From positions 186,093,276 through 186,157,275 of the forward strand of contig NC_134087.1 of the NCBI RefSeq assembly GCF_000715075.1: a DNA stretch of 64,000 nt, written 5' to 3'. Below are positions 48,610 through 60,036 of the stretch, piece after piece. A model generated the notes under the pieces. That model did no database searches, was not told the origin of the DNA, and worked only from the letters and a program-made list of their open reading frames with translations. Every line of letters begins with the position of its first letter. Position 1 is the first letter of the stretch. The position numbers and the translations under genes are program-made. Source of the DNA: Nicotiana tabacum. Lineage: Eukaryota; Streptophyta; Magnoliopsida; Solanales; Solanaceae.

Positions 48610-49860
48610 TCATACATAATATCTCTTGACTTCATTGGAATTGATGGTCATTTCTATACATTTTCTTTCTATATCTGTCAAATACAATGCCCCGTTAGAC
48701 AACACTCTGGTTACTACAAATGGTCCCTGCCAGTTTGGGGCAAATTTTCATTTTGCTTCAGCCCAATGAGGCAAAATCTGCCTCAGTACTAACTGTCCGA
48801 CTTTGAATTTCCTTGGACGCACTTTCTTATTGTATGCTCTTGCCATTCTTCGTTGGTACAGTTGACCATGACACACTGATGCCAATCTCTTCTCGTCAAT
48901 CAAACTCAACTGCTCAAGACGGCTTTTCACCCATTCATCATTATCGATCTCAGCCTCCACAACGATTCACAGAGATGGGATTTCCACCTCTGCAGGTATT
49001 ACTGCCTCGGTGCCATACACCAATGAATAAGGAGTCGCCCCCACCGAGGTACGAACTGTGGTGCGGTACCCTAACAATGCAAAAGGTAACTTCTCATGCC
49101 ACTGTCTAGACCCTTCAACCATCTTTCGGAGTATTTTCTTTATATTCTTATTGGCTGCTTCAACCACACCATTTGCCTTGGGACGGTATGGAGTAGAATG
49201 CCTATGGGTAATCTTAAACTGCTCACATGTCTCCTTCATCAAATGACTATTAAGATTAGCCCCATTATCCGTGATGATTACCTTCGGAATCCCAAACCGA
49301 AAGATGATATTTGAATGCACAAAGTCGACCACAGCTTTCTTAGTCACAGACTTGAACGTCTTAGCTTCCACCCATTTGGTAAAATAATCTATAGCTACCA
49401 GAATAAACCTGTGCCCATTTGACGCTGCTGGATCAATTGTCCCAATAACATCCATGCCCCATGCAACAAAAGGCCATGGTGCGGACATCGTATGTAGATC
49501 TGATGGTGGAGAATGAATCAAATCTCCATGCACTTGGCATTGATGACATTTACGCACAAAACTGATACAATCCCGCTGCATAGTGAGCCAATAATAACCT
49601 GCTCGGAGAATCTTTTTTGCTAGAACATACCCACTCATATGCGGTCCACAAACTCCGGAATGTACCTTAGTCATGATAGATGTGGCCTGTCTTGTGTCCA
49701 TACATCTCAACAACCCGGGGTTTGGAGTTCTTTTGTACAACACTCCTCCACTAAAGAAAAACCTGCTTGCCAATCGCCGAATCATTCTTTTCTGATCACC
49801 GGTGGCCTGTACCGGATATACTCCCGTCCTGATGTATTCTTTGATATCATGGAACCACGG
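48610..49860 (-). pseudogene. pol: integrase of element 3, two lesions
   Basis: HHCC finger HSGVCGPHMSG...CHQCQVH (about 49520-49660). D-D-E core: WGMDVIGT, TDNGAN and NGVVEAANKN, all present. A TGA at 48967 (from a CGA-like codon) and a one-base shift near 48750 break the C-terminus, which otherwise ends RYYV at 48610. Integrase would insert the cDNA into chromosomes. Confidence 0.88.
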
Positions 49861-52075
49861 CTCGCCGTCGATTTCCTCTTCTATCATATTACAGTAAGCA
49901 TGATGATCACAGACCTGAATCTGCAACGGATCAACATAAGCCTTGTCTGGATGATGCAACATCGACGCCAAAGTAGCCAAAGCGTCGGCAACCATATTAT
50001 GAATCCTTGGAATGTGCCTGAATTCTATAGCCTGAAACCGCTGACAAAGCTCATGCAGACATTGCCGGTACGGTATAAGCTTTAAATCCCGTGTTTCCCA
50101 TTCTCCTTGAATTTGGTGTATCAGTAGGTCCGAGTCACCCATGACCAAGACTTCCTGTACACCCATATCTACAGCTAATCTCAATCCCAATATACATGCC
50201 TCATATTCTGCCATGTTATTCATACAGTAGAAACGAAGCCGAGCTGTATCAGAGTAATGCTGACCTGTTTCAGAAATAAGTACCGCTCCTATTCCCACGC
50301 CTTTCATATTTGCAGCCCCATCAAAGAAAAGTTTCCATCCCAGCTTCTCATCTTGTTCCAATTCATCAATGTGCATCACCTCCTCATCAGGGAAATAAGT
50401 TTTCAAAGGTTCGTAATCTTCATCGATGGGGTTCTCAGCCAAATGATCAGCTAATGCCTGTGCTTTCATCGCAGTCCATGTCACATAGATAATGTCAAAC
50501 TCTGTAAGAAGGATCTGCCTCCCTGTGGGCATAGGCTTCTAAAAAATATACTTCAGTGGGTCCAAGCGAGATATGAGGTAAGTGCTGTAGGATGACAAAT
50601 AATGTTTCAACTTCTGTGCTACCCAAGTTAAGGCGCAACATGTCCTCTCCAAATGAGTATACTTAACCTCGTAAGATGTGAACTTCTTGTTGAGATAGTA
50701 GATAGCCTGCTCCTTTCTACCTGTAACATCATGCTGCCCCAGTACACAGCCGAATGAATTATCCAAAACTGTCAGATATAGAATCAAAGGCCTCCCTGGT
50801 TTTGGCGGGACCAACACGGGTGGGTTCGACAAATACCCCTTTATCTTATCAAAAGCCTCCTAACATTCATCAGTCCATTTGACTGCAACATCTTTCTTCA
50901 ACAATTTGAAAATCGGCTCACAAGTTGTCGTGAGCTGAGCAATGAACCTACTGATATAGTTCAATCTTCCTAACAAATTCATCACCTCAGTTTTGTTTCT
51001 TGGAGGTGGCAATTCCTGAATAGCTTTGATCTTCGACGGGTCTAACTCAATACCCCGCTGGCTGACTATAAACCCCAACAACTTCCCAGATGGCACCCCG
51101 AAAGCACACTTTGCAGGATTGAGCTTAAGATTGTACCTGCGAAGCATTTGAAAGAACTTTCTCAAATCTCTGACATGGGCTGACTGCTGTCTAGACTTCA
51201 CGATCACATCATCCACGTACACCTCGATTTCCTTGTATATCATATCATGGAATATTGTTGTCATGGCCCTCATATAAGTTGCCCCAGTGTTTTTCAAACA
51301 GAACGGCATGACCCGATAACAATACGTTCCCCACGGCGTGATGAATGCCGTCTTTTCTGCATCTTCCTCATCCATTAGAATTTAATGATAACCCATGTAA
51401 CAATCCACAAAAGAGCCAATATCATGTTTGGCACAATTATCAATCAGTATAGGGATGTTGGGCAGTGGGAAATTGTCTTTTGGACTCGCCTTGTTAAGAT
51501 CTTGATAATCGACACACACCCTGGTCTTGCCATCTTTCTTCGGCACAGGCACAACATTAGCTAACCAAGTGGGATACCGTGTAACCCGAATGACCTTTGC
51601 ATCAAATTGCTTGGTAATTTCTTCTTTGATCTTCACACTTATGTCCGTTTTGAACTTTCTCAACTTCTGCTTGACAGGAAGGAGTGCCGGATCAATGGGC
51701 AATTTGTGAACCACCAAATCAGTGCTTAGACCCGGCATATCATCATATGACCATGCAAAAACATCTTTGTACTCATGCAATACTTTAATTATCTCCTCCT
51801 TGAGTTGTGGCTCCAGATGAACACTTACTTTAGTTTCCCGCACATTGTCTTGGTCCCCTAGATTAACTGCTTCTGTGTCATTTAGGTTAGGTTTGGGTTT
51901 TTCTTCAAAGTGACTTAATTCTTTACTAATTTCCTCATAAGCCTCATCGTCATTACAATCCACCCCATCATCACACTCGATTTCTTGTATTATTATTTCT
52001 GAGCTAGATTGGCTTTTAAAACTGGGCCAAAGATTCCTCATGCATGTCATATCATTGATATCAGCATAAAAAGAA
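49861..52075 (-). pseudogene. pol: RT, RNase H and additional RNase H of element 3
   Basis: RT motifs: VFAWSYDDMPGLS, VPVPKKDGKTRVCVDYQDLN, SFVDC, and catalytic YVDD at about 51210, intact. Stops TAA 51379, TAG 50857 and TAG 50533 each stand where element 2 or the family has Gln, so C-to-T is likely. Retroviral-type RNase H is at 50540-50830. The Tat-specific second RNase H (FFDGAANMKGVGIG, MAEYEACILGL, GDSDLLIHQ) is at 50100-50340. The open frame begins at the proposed splice acceptor, phase matched to gag-pro. Confidence 0.9.
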
Positions 52076-52252
52076 CTGTACAAAAAGAAAAGAAAAAATG
52101 GAAACAAAATTAGGAATGAAGAAAGAAGAAAATTGCATTTCATTGAATGTAACGATAACAGGGTTTTAACTCATCCAAACGGACGGAACATAGCAACTGA
52201 ATTACAAACCCTGGAATAATCCAGGTGACAAAAGGAAAACAAAGCCCACTAC
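52076..52252 (-). other. Probable intron between protease and RT of element 3
   Basis: Minus strand: donor TCGTG|GTAGTG at 52252, acceptor TTTTCTTTTTGTACAG|T ending at 52076 with a good pyrimidine tract. Length 177 nt. The gag-pro stop TAG (52251-52249) is inside the donor, so splicing would remove the stop and join the two frames in phase. Introns in this position are known from Ogre elements. Confidence 0.65.
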
Positions 52253-55200
52253 CACGACTCCCTCCGAATTGGAAGAGGAGTAGCTTCCCAATTGTTGACG
52301 TTAGCATGCGGTCCGATGTACTGTATATCTGCTCCGCTTGACCCTTCCCTGGCCTCAACCATGTTCACTTCAGTAAATACCCTCTCGAACACCTTATCCA
52401 AGTTCCCCTCTGCACCAATCAGTGGAACCGACACCTTTGCCAATGACTGCTTCTTGCCACCCGGCCTGACGAAGGACCTGGACAAGCGTGGAATCGGTTT
52501 AGGAAGAACCCAAGCTTTCTTTTTCAATTTACGAGCCCTTCTAACATCTGCCGCTGTTGGTTTGAACCCTTGTTCGAAGGTGTCCAGATTTTTGGGCAGA
52601 GAAACAGGTTGAACAATGCCCTGAAGCTCAGCCCCCAGACCTTTTCCTGGAACGAACCCATTACTTAGCATTTCTGATACTACCATGACGGTCGCAGCTG
52701 CCACCCTAGGACATGGAATTCTTTTACCCTCGGGCACTCTGTTCACCGGGACCGTGTCAAAGACCTAATAAACCCATGGTCCCTTATCATCTTCAGTTTC
52801 TATAAAGGGCACAATGGCATCATTCATGGCGCATGTGGGATCTTCCCCATATAACACGATTTCTTGTCTGTCCCACTCGAACTTGACCATTTGGTGCAGT
52901 GTGGAAGGCATGTTTTGGCTGCGTGGATCCATGGTCGACCCAACAAAAGATTGTAAGACACTGCAGCATCCAACACCTGAAATTCCATAGTGAACTCGAC
53001 TGGGCCAATAGTCAATTCGAGTATAATATCCCCCACTGTGTTTGTTCCCCCTCCGTCGAACCCTCGAACACAAATACTATTTTTGTGGATTCTATCATTA
53101 TCAACCTTCAACTTGTTCAATGTGGACAAAGTAAAAATATTAGCACTTGACCCGTTATCGATCAACGCCCGAGTAACCATTGAATCTTCACACTTGACCG
53201 TCAAGTAGAGAGCTTTATTGTGTTCTGTGCCTTCCACAGGCAATTCATCATCAGAAAATGTTACCCTGTTTACCTCAAAGATTTTGTTGGCAATTGTCTC
53301 CAGATGGTTCACTGAAATTTTGTCAGGCACATGAGCTTCATTCAATATCTTCATCAAAGCTCTGCAATGCTCGTCAGAATAGATCAATAATGACAACAAC
53401 GAGATCTGGGCCAGTGTTTTTCTAAATTGTTCAACAATGGAATAATCTTGCACTTTCATCTTTTTCAGAAATTCTTCTGCCTCTTCTTTTGTCACAGCCT
53501 TTTTGACTAACACTGGATTATCCTTAGCGCCCCTAGCCCTTCTCAACTCTTCGAGCGCAAAATAATGTCCCGACCGAGTTAGTCCTTGTGTTTCACAACT
53601 CTCTTCCTCAATTTCCTTTCCTTTGTAAGTCAACAATACCTTGTCATATTTCCATGGTACGGCTTTGCTATCAACCACGGGTAATTGGACTACCGGCTTT
53701 ATGACAACTGGTTCTATGTAGGCCCCTTTCACAACAACCACGTGTGCAGATGATGACCCCGGTACCATTAACTTGACTGGCTCTGGCTTTTTTGCAGCAA
53801 CAAATGGTCCTTTTCACATTAACAACACTGGCTTATCTTTTATCGCTTTTAGCTGAACCGCTGGCCTCGCGCTAACTGTCTTTTCTTTGACCTTGGCTTC
53901 CGTAGAACGACTCACCATGACCGTCTGCGAGGGTTTTTTAGGCTCTGTCCCCTTATGTATCAGTTCGATCATATTGGCTTCATAATGCGCTGGTAACGGG
54001 TTTTGATTGATGTTTGGAGCTTCTAGAGCCTGTACTTCAATACGACGATTATCAATGAGTTCTTGAACCATATTTTTCAATTTCCAACATTTTTTAGTAT
54101 CGTGCCCCGGCATCCCTGAGCAATACTCGCAGCTAACAGAATGGTCCAGGTTTCTGGGAAGGGGGTTTGGTGCTTTGGACTCAATTGGGGTCAACATTCC
54201 CAACTGTTTCAATCTATGGAAGAGAGTGGTGTAAGATTCTCCCAGCGGAGTAAATGTTTTTCTCTTTGGGGCCTTCTCACTTCTAAAAGCTTGGTTTGGG
54301 CGGAAGCCGGTTCCTGGTTTGTTTGCCCTAGGGAGTGGATCGGTGTTTTGTGGGGGTGGATGTGTGTTTTGGGGAGTCGGTGCACGTCATTGTGAGTGCA
54401 CCGGAGGCTGAGTGTATGTCTGGGCGTGGTGGATAGAAAAGTGTGGTTCTGGTGGTGGATAGTAGTGTTGCGGTGGGCCATATGGGGTATATTGGTAATT
54501 TGGGTGGTAGGGTCTGGGTTGGTTGTAGTAGGGCGGAGGGTTATTGGGCCTGGACCAAGTACTAGTTTCAACCGTAGCAACTTCTTCCTTCTTCTTCTTT
54601 CCAAGCACACCACCAGTACCGCTTTGGATGTCCTGGGTGGTTGCTTTCAATGCCGAGTAGCTCAAGATCTTGTTAGACTTCAATCCCTCTTCAATCATGG
54701 CTCCCATCTTTACCACTTCATTAAACGATTTTCCGACAGATGTCATTAGATAACCAAAATAGGTAGGCTCCAATGTTTGCAAGAAGTAATCTACCATCTC
54801 ACTCTCCCTCATCGGAGGATCAACCCTTGCTGCTTATTCCCTCCAGCGGAAACCAAACTCTCTAAAACTTTCCCCAGGCTTCTTTTCCAGCTTCAGCAAT
54901 GACAGACAGTTGGGGACTATCTCAAGGTTATACTGAAAATGGCCAATGAATGTTTGTGCCAAATCATCCCATGTATACCATCGGTCGGGGTCCTGTCTCG
55001 TGTACCATTCCAGCGCGGACCCGCTCAAGCTTTGACCGAAATAGGCTATCAACAATTCATCCTTCCCCCCAACACCTCTCATCTTGCTACAAAAGCCATG
55101 CAGATGGGCTACTAGGTCACCGTGCCCCTCATACAAGTCAAACGTCGGCATTTTAAACCCCGCAGGCAACTGAACATCAGGGAAAGGGCACAAATCTTTG

Positions 55201-55780
55201 TATGCAATGCTGACTTGGTTGCCCAAACCATGCATGTTCCTGAAGGATTGCTCCAGGCTTTTGACTTTACGAATCACTTCCTCATGTTCTGCATTCTTAA
55301 CCGGTTTCTCAACTTCTCCCGGGATTTCAAAATGGGGAGAATAGGTATATGGCTCAGGCACTTTGAAAATGGGTTCGGGAGGATAATATTGGGTGTCATG
55401 AGCTTGGAATAGCGGCTCACTGGACGATCTATGTAATGGGGCTGGGGGAGGTGCCACAAATACTGGAACCATGGGTGGGGGAGGGTTCTGTTTGGGGGGT
55501 GGAGCTGGAGGGGCATATGAAGTAGTACCATAGCCCTGGGTGTAATAGGGGAGAGTTGAAGATGCGTGGGGAGTGGTGGGCTCCTGAGCCTGAGCCAGAG
55601 GTGGTATGTAAGATGGATTAGCGGGGTATAGCGGTTCTGGGTGTCCCTGAGCCCATGCCCGAGCATTTCGACCATTTGCACTTTTAGTTTTCTCATCTCT
55701 TATTTCATAGCACCCACATCTGTTACCTCAACTTCATTTGAAGGGTCTACGATGCTGATTTCCGAGTCCTGTCCTGTCAT
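52249..55780 (-). pseudogene. gag-pro: gag-protease of element 3, disrupted
   Basis: ATG at 55780 (MTGQDSEIS). A TAA follows about 27 codons in, and a shift near 55670 moves to the frame used to about 52920; a second shift there leads to the last frame. Further stops lie at 54834, 54387, 53814 and 52765. Gag core: FPDVQLPAGFKMPTFDLYEGHGD and WYTRQDPDRWYTWDDL (55000-55180). Tyr/Pro-rich linker 54390-54560. Knuckle C-x2-C-x5-H-x4-C (54085-54130). Protease IDNGSS at about 53145 and LLLGRPWIH at about 52930. G-patch-like GFVPGKGLGAELQGI at about 52620. The natural end TAG is at 52249. Confidence 0.87.
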
Positions 55781-56484
55781 GTTTACTTTATCTTTCGACC
55801 GGGTGTTGTACGGGTGAGTTGCCAGAATTGCCAATCAACTAACCACCCGCCTGGACTCACACATTTAGACAACCACTTTGTTAGCGATTAAGTCTTAACA
55901 GATTTGACAACCACACGTTGGAATGAATGCACCTATACAGTTAATCATTTCTATTATGCGTTTGCTCGATCGCATGCGTCATCCCGGCACTTCGTTCCTT
56001 GTTTCTTTTTATCCTCTTTCACATTTATCACCTTATCCCTCTCTGGTGCTCTTTTCGTTCTTCTATTTCTTTCTCTTTTGGGTTTCCGCTCATTTCTTTC
56101 TTTCTCTTTCTCTTTTTGTTTTTCCGCTCTCTTCTTTCTTTCTCCCTTTTTTTCGCTCCCTTCTTTTTATCTCTATCTCTTTCTTACGTTTTGTTGTTAC
56201 GATTATGGTCGAATCCTATGGAGATTGCCTACGTATCGTGACCTCGCACGAATCAGACCCCGCGTAGTTCGTGAAAATAAATGCAAAAATAAAGGGTGGA
56301 AATTTTGAAATTTTCAATTTTCATTACTAAAACAAACTATTACAAACTAAACATTTTTCGGAATGAAACTAACAGACGCAAATTAAAAGCAAACATAGAC
56401 TCTAAGACTGCAAACATACTTGACCTGAAAAGATAACGGACAGATGAAAGACAAACTCAAAAGGTAGAAAACTACAGACATGGC
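55781..56484 (-). other. Spacer between ORF1 and gag of element 3
   Basis: Non-coding. Holds a 150-base T/C-rich tract (56030-56190 on +) and hairpin copy 5. Confidence 0.6.
56226..56270 (-). ncRNA. Recurrent two-stem hairpin, copy 5 (element 3, between ORF1 and gag)
   Basis: Minus strand GAACTACG pairs with CGTAGG; ATTCGTG pairs with CACGAT, with the bulged T. The inner stem differs from the other copies but still pairs. Confidence 0.6.
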
Positions 56485-58527
56485 CTATGCATACTCTAGT
56501 GCTTCAAACTTAGGTGTCCGCGGGGCGTCGTTCGGCCTCGCCGCGGGCCTAGGATCCAAATCCCTTTCAAGATGCTTTAATTCATTCATGGTTCGTTTCA
56601 CGTAGATCATTACTGCGGAGACAAAAGTAGTATGGGTCATGTCTTCACAAGCCCGACATCTCCTGAAAATGGCATGAGCAATGGCTCTAATCCTGTCTTT
56701 TATTTGCTTCTTTTCTATAAGCAAGCGTCTTATCTGATCGCTGCATGTCTTTAAAGCTCGAGAATGCTACAGGTGTTGATCTTGCAATTGTTGCACTTCT
56801 ACCTCCATTTGGGCCAACAAGTCGTAACAATGTCCACTTTCAATTCCAAAATCTCTAGCCTGTCTAACCGCTTTATCCTCAAGGGCAAACACTTTTCTCT
56901 TTAAATCGGCAACAATTTTCTCATGGTCCCTTTTCAACTGATTCAAGTACTGGCGACTCTCCTCTATTCTTGTAGCCCACTGCGCTTTAAGCTCTGCCAT
57001 GATATTCTCATATTTTTCTAATTCATCCCGTCATTCCCTGACTTCATTTTCCAGCCTTTTTATCAATTGCTCATCTGATCGGCTCCTTGGTTGCTTATCG
57101 ACGGTTATCCTCAATTGCCGGATATGGGCCCTAAGCACTTCATTTTCTCGAGCCAGTTTGTTCTTCTCACCTTGATCCACAGCAACCTGTACACTGTTCT
57201 CAACTTGCTGCTTTAGTTTCCCAATCTCAACTCGATAACCTTCTTCCTTTGCTAACCAGCCCCATTGCTCTTGGGACGACTCGATGAAATCTTCGAGATG
57301 AGGTCTTTTAGCCGGTCTCCCGCACGCCATGTCACCTCTGAACCAATCATGATACCCTGGGGCAACTTCCCCTTTAGCCCTATCTGACACACAAGTGTTC
57401 GCCATCAAATGTTGACACTCACTCCAGATTTGGCGAACTTCTTCTTCAGGGAACCGACCGTCAGGACTAATTTCTACCACTTGGGTACTCAGATCTTCAT
57501 CTCTCAGTACTACTTGATACCTCCCGAGCTGCCTCAGAACCCGATATGGCGCATAGGGCTGGATGCTTTTGAGTCCCATCAACAGAAAATGCGGCCTGGC
57601 TGCTGGCATGTATATGACTTCTTCGACAGGCAACCATCCGAGCACCCACTGTATCTGGCTGGCAGTGAGAGTCCGAAATAATAATGTCCAAGCCGTGACT
57701 CCTTCAGGTAAACTAGACCCTTTGATTGTTGTGTAAAATTCTCCTATACAAGTTTTCTCAAATGAACCATAACTCAAGAGCTTAGAGCGGGGGCACAAAT
57801 GCTCAGTCATCCACATTTGTAACAACAAGTTACATCCCTCAAAAAATTTGCCCCCAGCTTTGCAAGCCGTGAGAGCCCGGAAGATGTCATACACGATCAT
57901 AGGTGCTAAAGTGCTTTTCCCCATGGTTTGCAAGGTACTGACGACCCCCGCTACTTTCAAATCAATATTACCATCTTTCCTTGGGAATGCTATGAGGCCC
58001 AAAAAGGCTATCATAAAAGCCACCCGTCTGTGTTTCTCCCATTTTTGTCGGTTACTTCTACTGCATAGCTTAAAGTCTGGATTATTGAATCCGCCCACGT
58101 GGCCATATCTATCATATATGAAGCGAAAACTGCAGAAACCCTTTGCAAAATCTGGATGATGAACTGTTCGGGGTATTTTCAAGGAATCCAAAAATCGATG
58201 TACGGTAATGGCCCTGGGAGCAATTAAGTATTTGAACCTCAACGGAGCTTGATCACTTCCGATGTACCCCGCTATTTCCTCCAATGTCGGGGTGAGCTCA
58301 AAGTCCGAGAAATGAAATACATTATGTGCCGAATCCCAATAAGCGACCAATGCCCTGATAATATCACCCCGAGGCTGAATGTCTAATAAATCCGGGAGAT
58401 CTTTCAAATACTTTTTCACTTCGTCTTGCCCTTCTTTGCCTAAATCATTCCACCATAATCGCAACTCAAAAGGGATTTTGGTCATTATTGAAAAGGGTTC
58501 ATTCAGCATCGTGCTCATCCTGCACAT
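56485..58527 (-). pseudogene. Long ORF1 of element 3, two in-frame stops
   Basis: One minus-strand frame from ATG 58527 to 56485 (about 680 codons), stopped at 57031 and 56767. The first 497 codons are open. N-terminal IPFELRLWWNDLG; a globular middle with Trp/Cys-rich blocks (ALVAYWDSAHNVFHFSDFEL, HRRVAFMIAFLGLIAFPRKDG, QIQWVLGWLPVEEV) resembling a plant retroelement domain of unknown function; then coiled coil (57350-56770) and a basic Cys-containing tail. The catalytic role, if any, is unknown. Similar ORF1 proteins precede gag in Ogre elements. Confidence 0.7.
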
Positions 58528-59784
58528 TTATTAAGGCGATTAAGCAAAAGAAAAAAATTTATTCGACTCAAAAAAGAACTATCTATATTTTTGACTCAGA
58601 ATTACCTATATATTTTCAAATTTTAAAAATGAAGAACTCGATTCTCAAACGCGGCCTTTCAGCACTTCGGGAACAAAGATTTTAAGGCTGAAAAAGTCAA
58701 CCAGTCAAAAATCAAAAATTGACCAACACGGCTGTTTTTACAAAGTCAGCCTTCCAGCGTCCCTTTTGGGGACATTCGGCTATTTATGACAAGATGGCCC
58801 TACTTGACTTATTTACGACGAAAAATAAAAATTTTGACATTTTTTTGGCTATTTTTTGCAAAAGAAAGGTTGGACCCGATGAGGGTTGCCTACGTATCCC
58901 ACACCCTGTGAGAATCAAACCGACGTAGTTCGGGCGAATTAACCGAACCATTTTAAAACAAGACTCTTTTTGATTTTCATTTTTCATGGTAAGACAAACT
59001 ATTTTCATTTTCTATTTTTTTGAAAACAAGACAAAATAACGTTTTTTTTCGACGAACAATAAAACAACCTACTTTTCCAAACTAAAATAAAGACTCTTTC
59101 CCATTTTCTTTTTCAACAAACAACTGTCCGAAAATAAAAGACTCTTTTTTCCTATTTTCCTCTTTTCTATTTTCTCAAAATTTCGGCAGAGTTTCGACAA
59201 TACTTGGTTTTTCTGTTATTTCTCTCTTTTTCTCTTTTTTCCGACTTTTCAACATTCCCGAGTTTCAGAAAACCGGTCAGCATGCAGGTTCGAAACAAAT
59301 ATATGCACAGAGCAAATAGGGTGCATCATGATGGTCCTTTCATTTCAGGTTGCTAGCCCTAGACGGACCCAACCCCTGCATTGAGTCCCCTAAGTCAAAT
59401 GCAGCATGATGCAAATAATCGTTCCCACTAGGGATCCGACATGAAGTCACGTTATTCTATATTCAAAATATGGGTCGGTGTTCTAGACCGTGTACCCGAG
59501 CGGACAACTCAGGTCGAGGAGGGGGCAACTTACCGGGAACCAAAAGGTCATCCGGCTTCGTAACTTATACGGCCTCTTTCTTATTTCAAGGTATGACACT
59601 AACAGAATAGGGAGTCTCAACCAGTAAGCACATCCCCGGAGGTGAAGAGAGAAGGGTGTCGGCACAGTTTATATACAGTTCAGATAATATCAAAGCGGTA
59701 ACACTTAGCACATTCAGCACAAAATATGTAGGAAAATCAGATATAATCAAATACAACAATTTATCTAAGCTCGAATTCTGAACC
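58528..59784 (-). other. Leader of element 3
   Basis: No gene. T/C-rich blocks at 58940-59250 (+), and hairpin copy 6. Probably transcribed 5' leader between PBS and ORF1. Confidence 0.55.
58887..58931 (-). ncRNA. Recurrent two-stem hairpin, copy 6 (element 3, leader)
   Basis: Minus strand GAACTACG pairs with CGTAGG; ATTCTCACA pairs with TGTGGGAT, with the bulged T and a GGG loop. Longest inner stem of the six. Confidence 0.6.
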
Positions 59785-59829
59785 CTGCGAAACCAGAGAT
59801 TCTGGGTTCGATCCCCAGCAGAGTCGCCA
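59785..59829 (+). other. 45-nt match to the 3' half of tRNA-Arg, ending CCA
   Basis: On + it reads from the anticodon loop (CTGCGAA) through ACCAG, the T arm CTGGGTTCGATCCCCAG and acceptor CAGAGTCGCCA. Compared from memory with plant tRNA-Arg(ACG) it differs at about three bases. CCA is not encoded in plant nuclear tRNA genes, so it derives from mature tRNA. The minus-strand reading contains the PBS. Confidence 0.7.
59812..59829 (-). other. Primer binding site of element 3, tRNA-Arg
   Basis: Minus strand TGGCGACTCTGCTGGGGA, four bases inside the 5' LTR boundary. Same type as in element 2. Confidence 0.88.
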
Positions 59830-60011
59830 GAGCTGTCACACCTCCTTTTTCAATTACACCCGCAGAAGGGTATAAAGAAGTTTTTCCATTTAAAGGACAA
59901 TCGGGACGAGATTTAATTATTGATTATTCAGAGTCGTCACTTGAGAGATTAATGGTGTCCCAAGTCACCGGTTGTATCCCTAACCGAGGAAACATAGGAA
60001 TTCTGTTAACC

Positions 60012-60036
60012 CGGGAGAAGGTGTTAGGCATTCCCG
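60012..60036 (-). other. U5 hairpin in the 5' LTR of element 3
   Basis: Minus strand CGGGA/TCCCG perfect stem around ATGCCTAACACCTTC. Confidence 0.55.

Noticed and set aside
59785..59829. A tRNA gene
   Set aside because: Only the 3' half is present, CCA is encoded, and it adjoins an LTR; it is an extended primer site.
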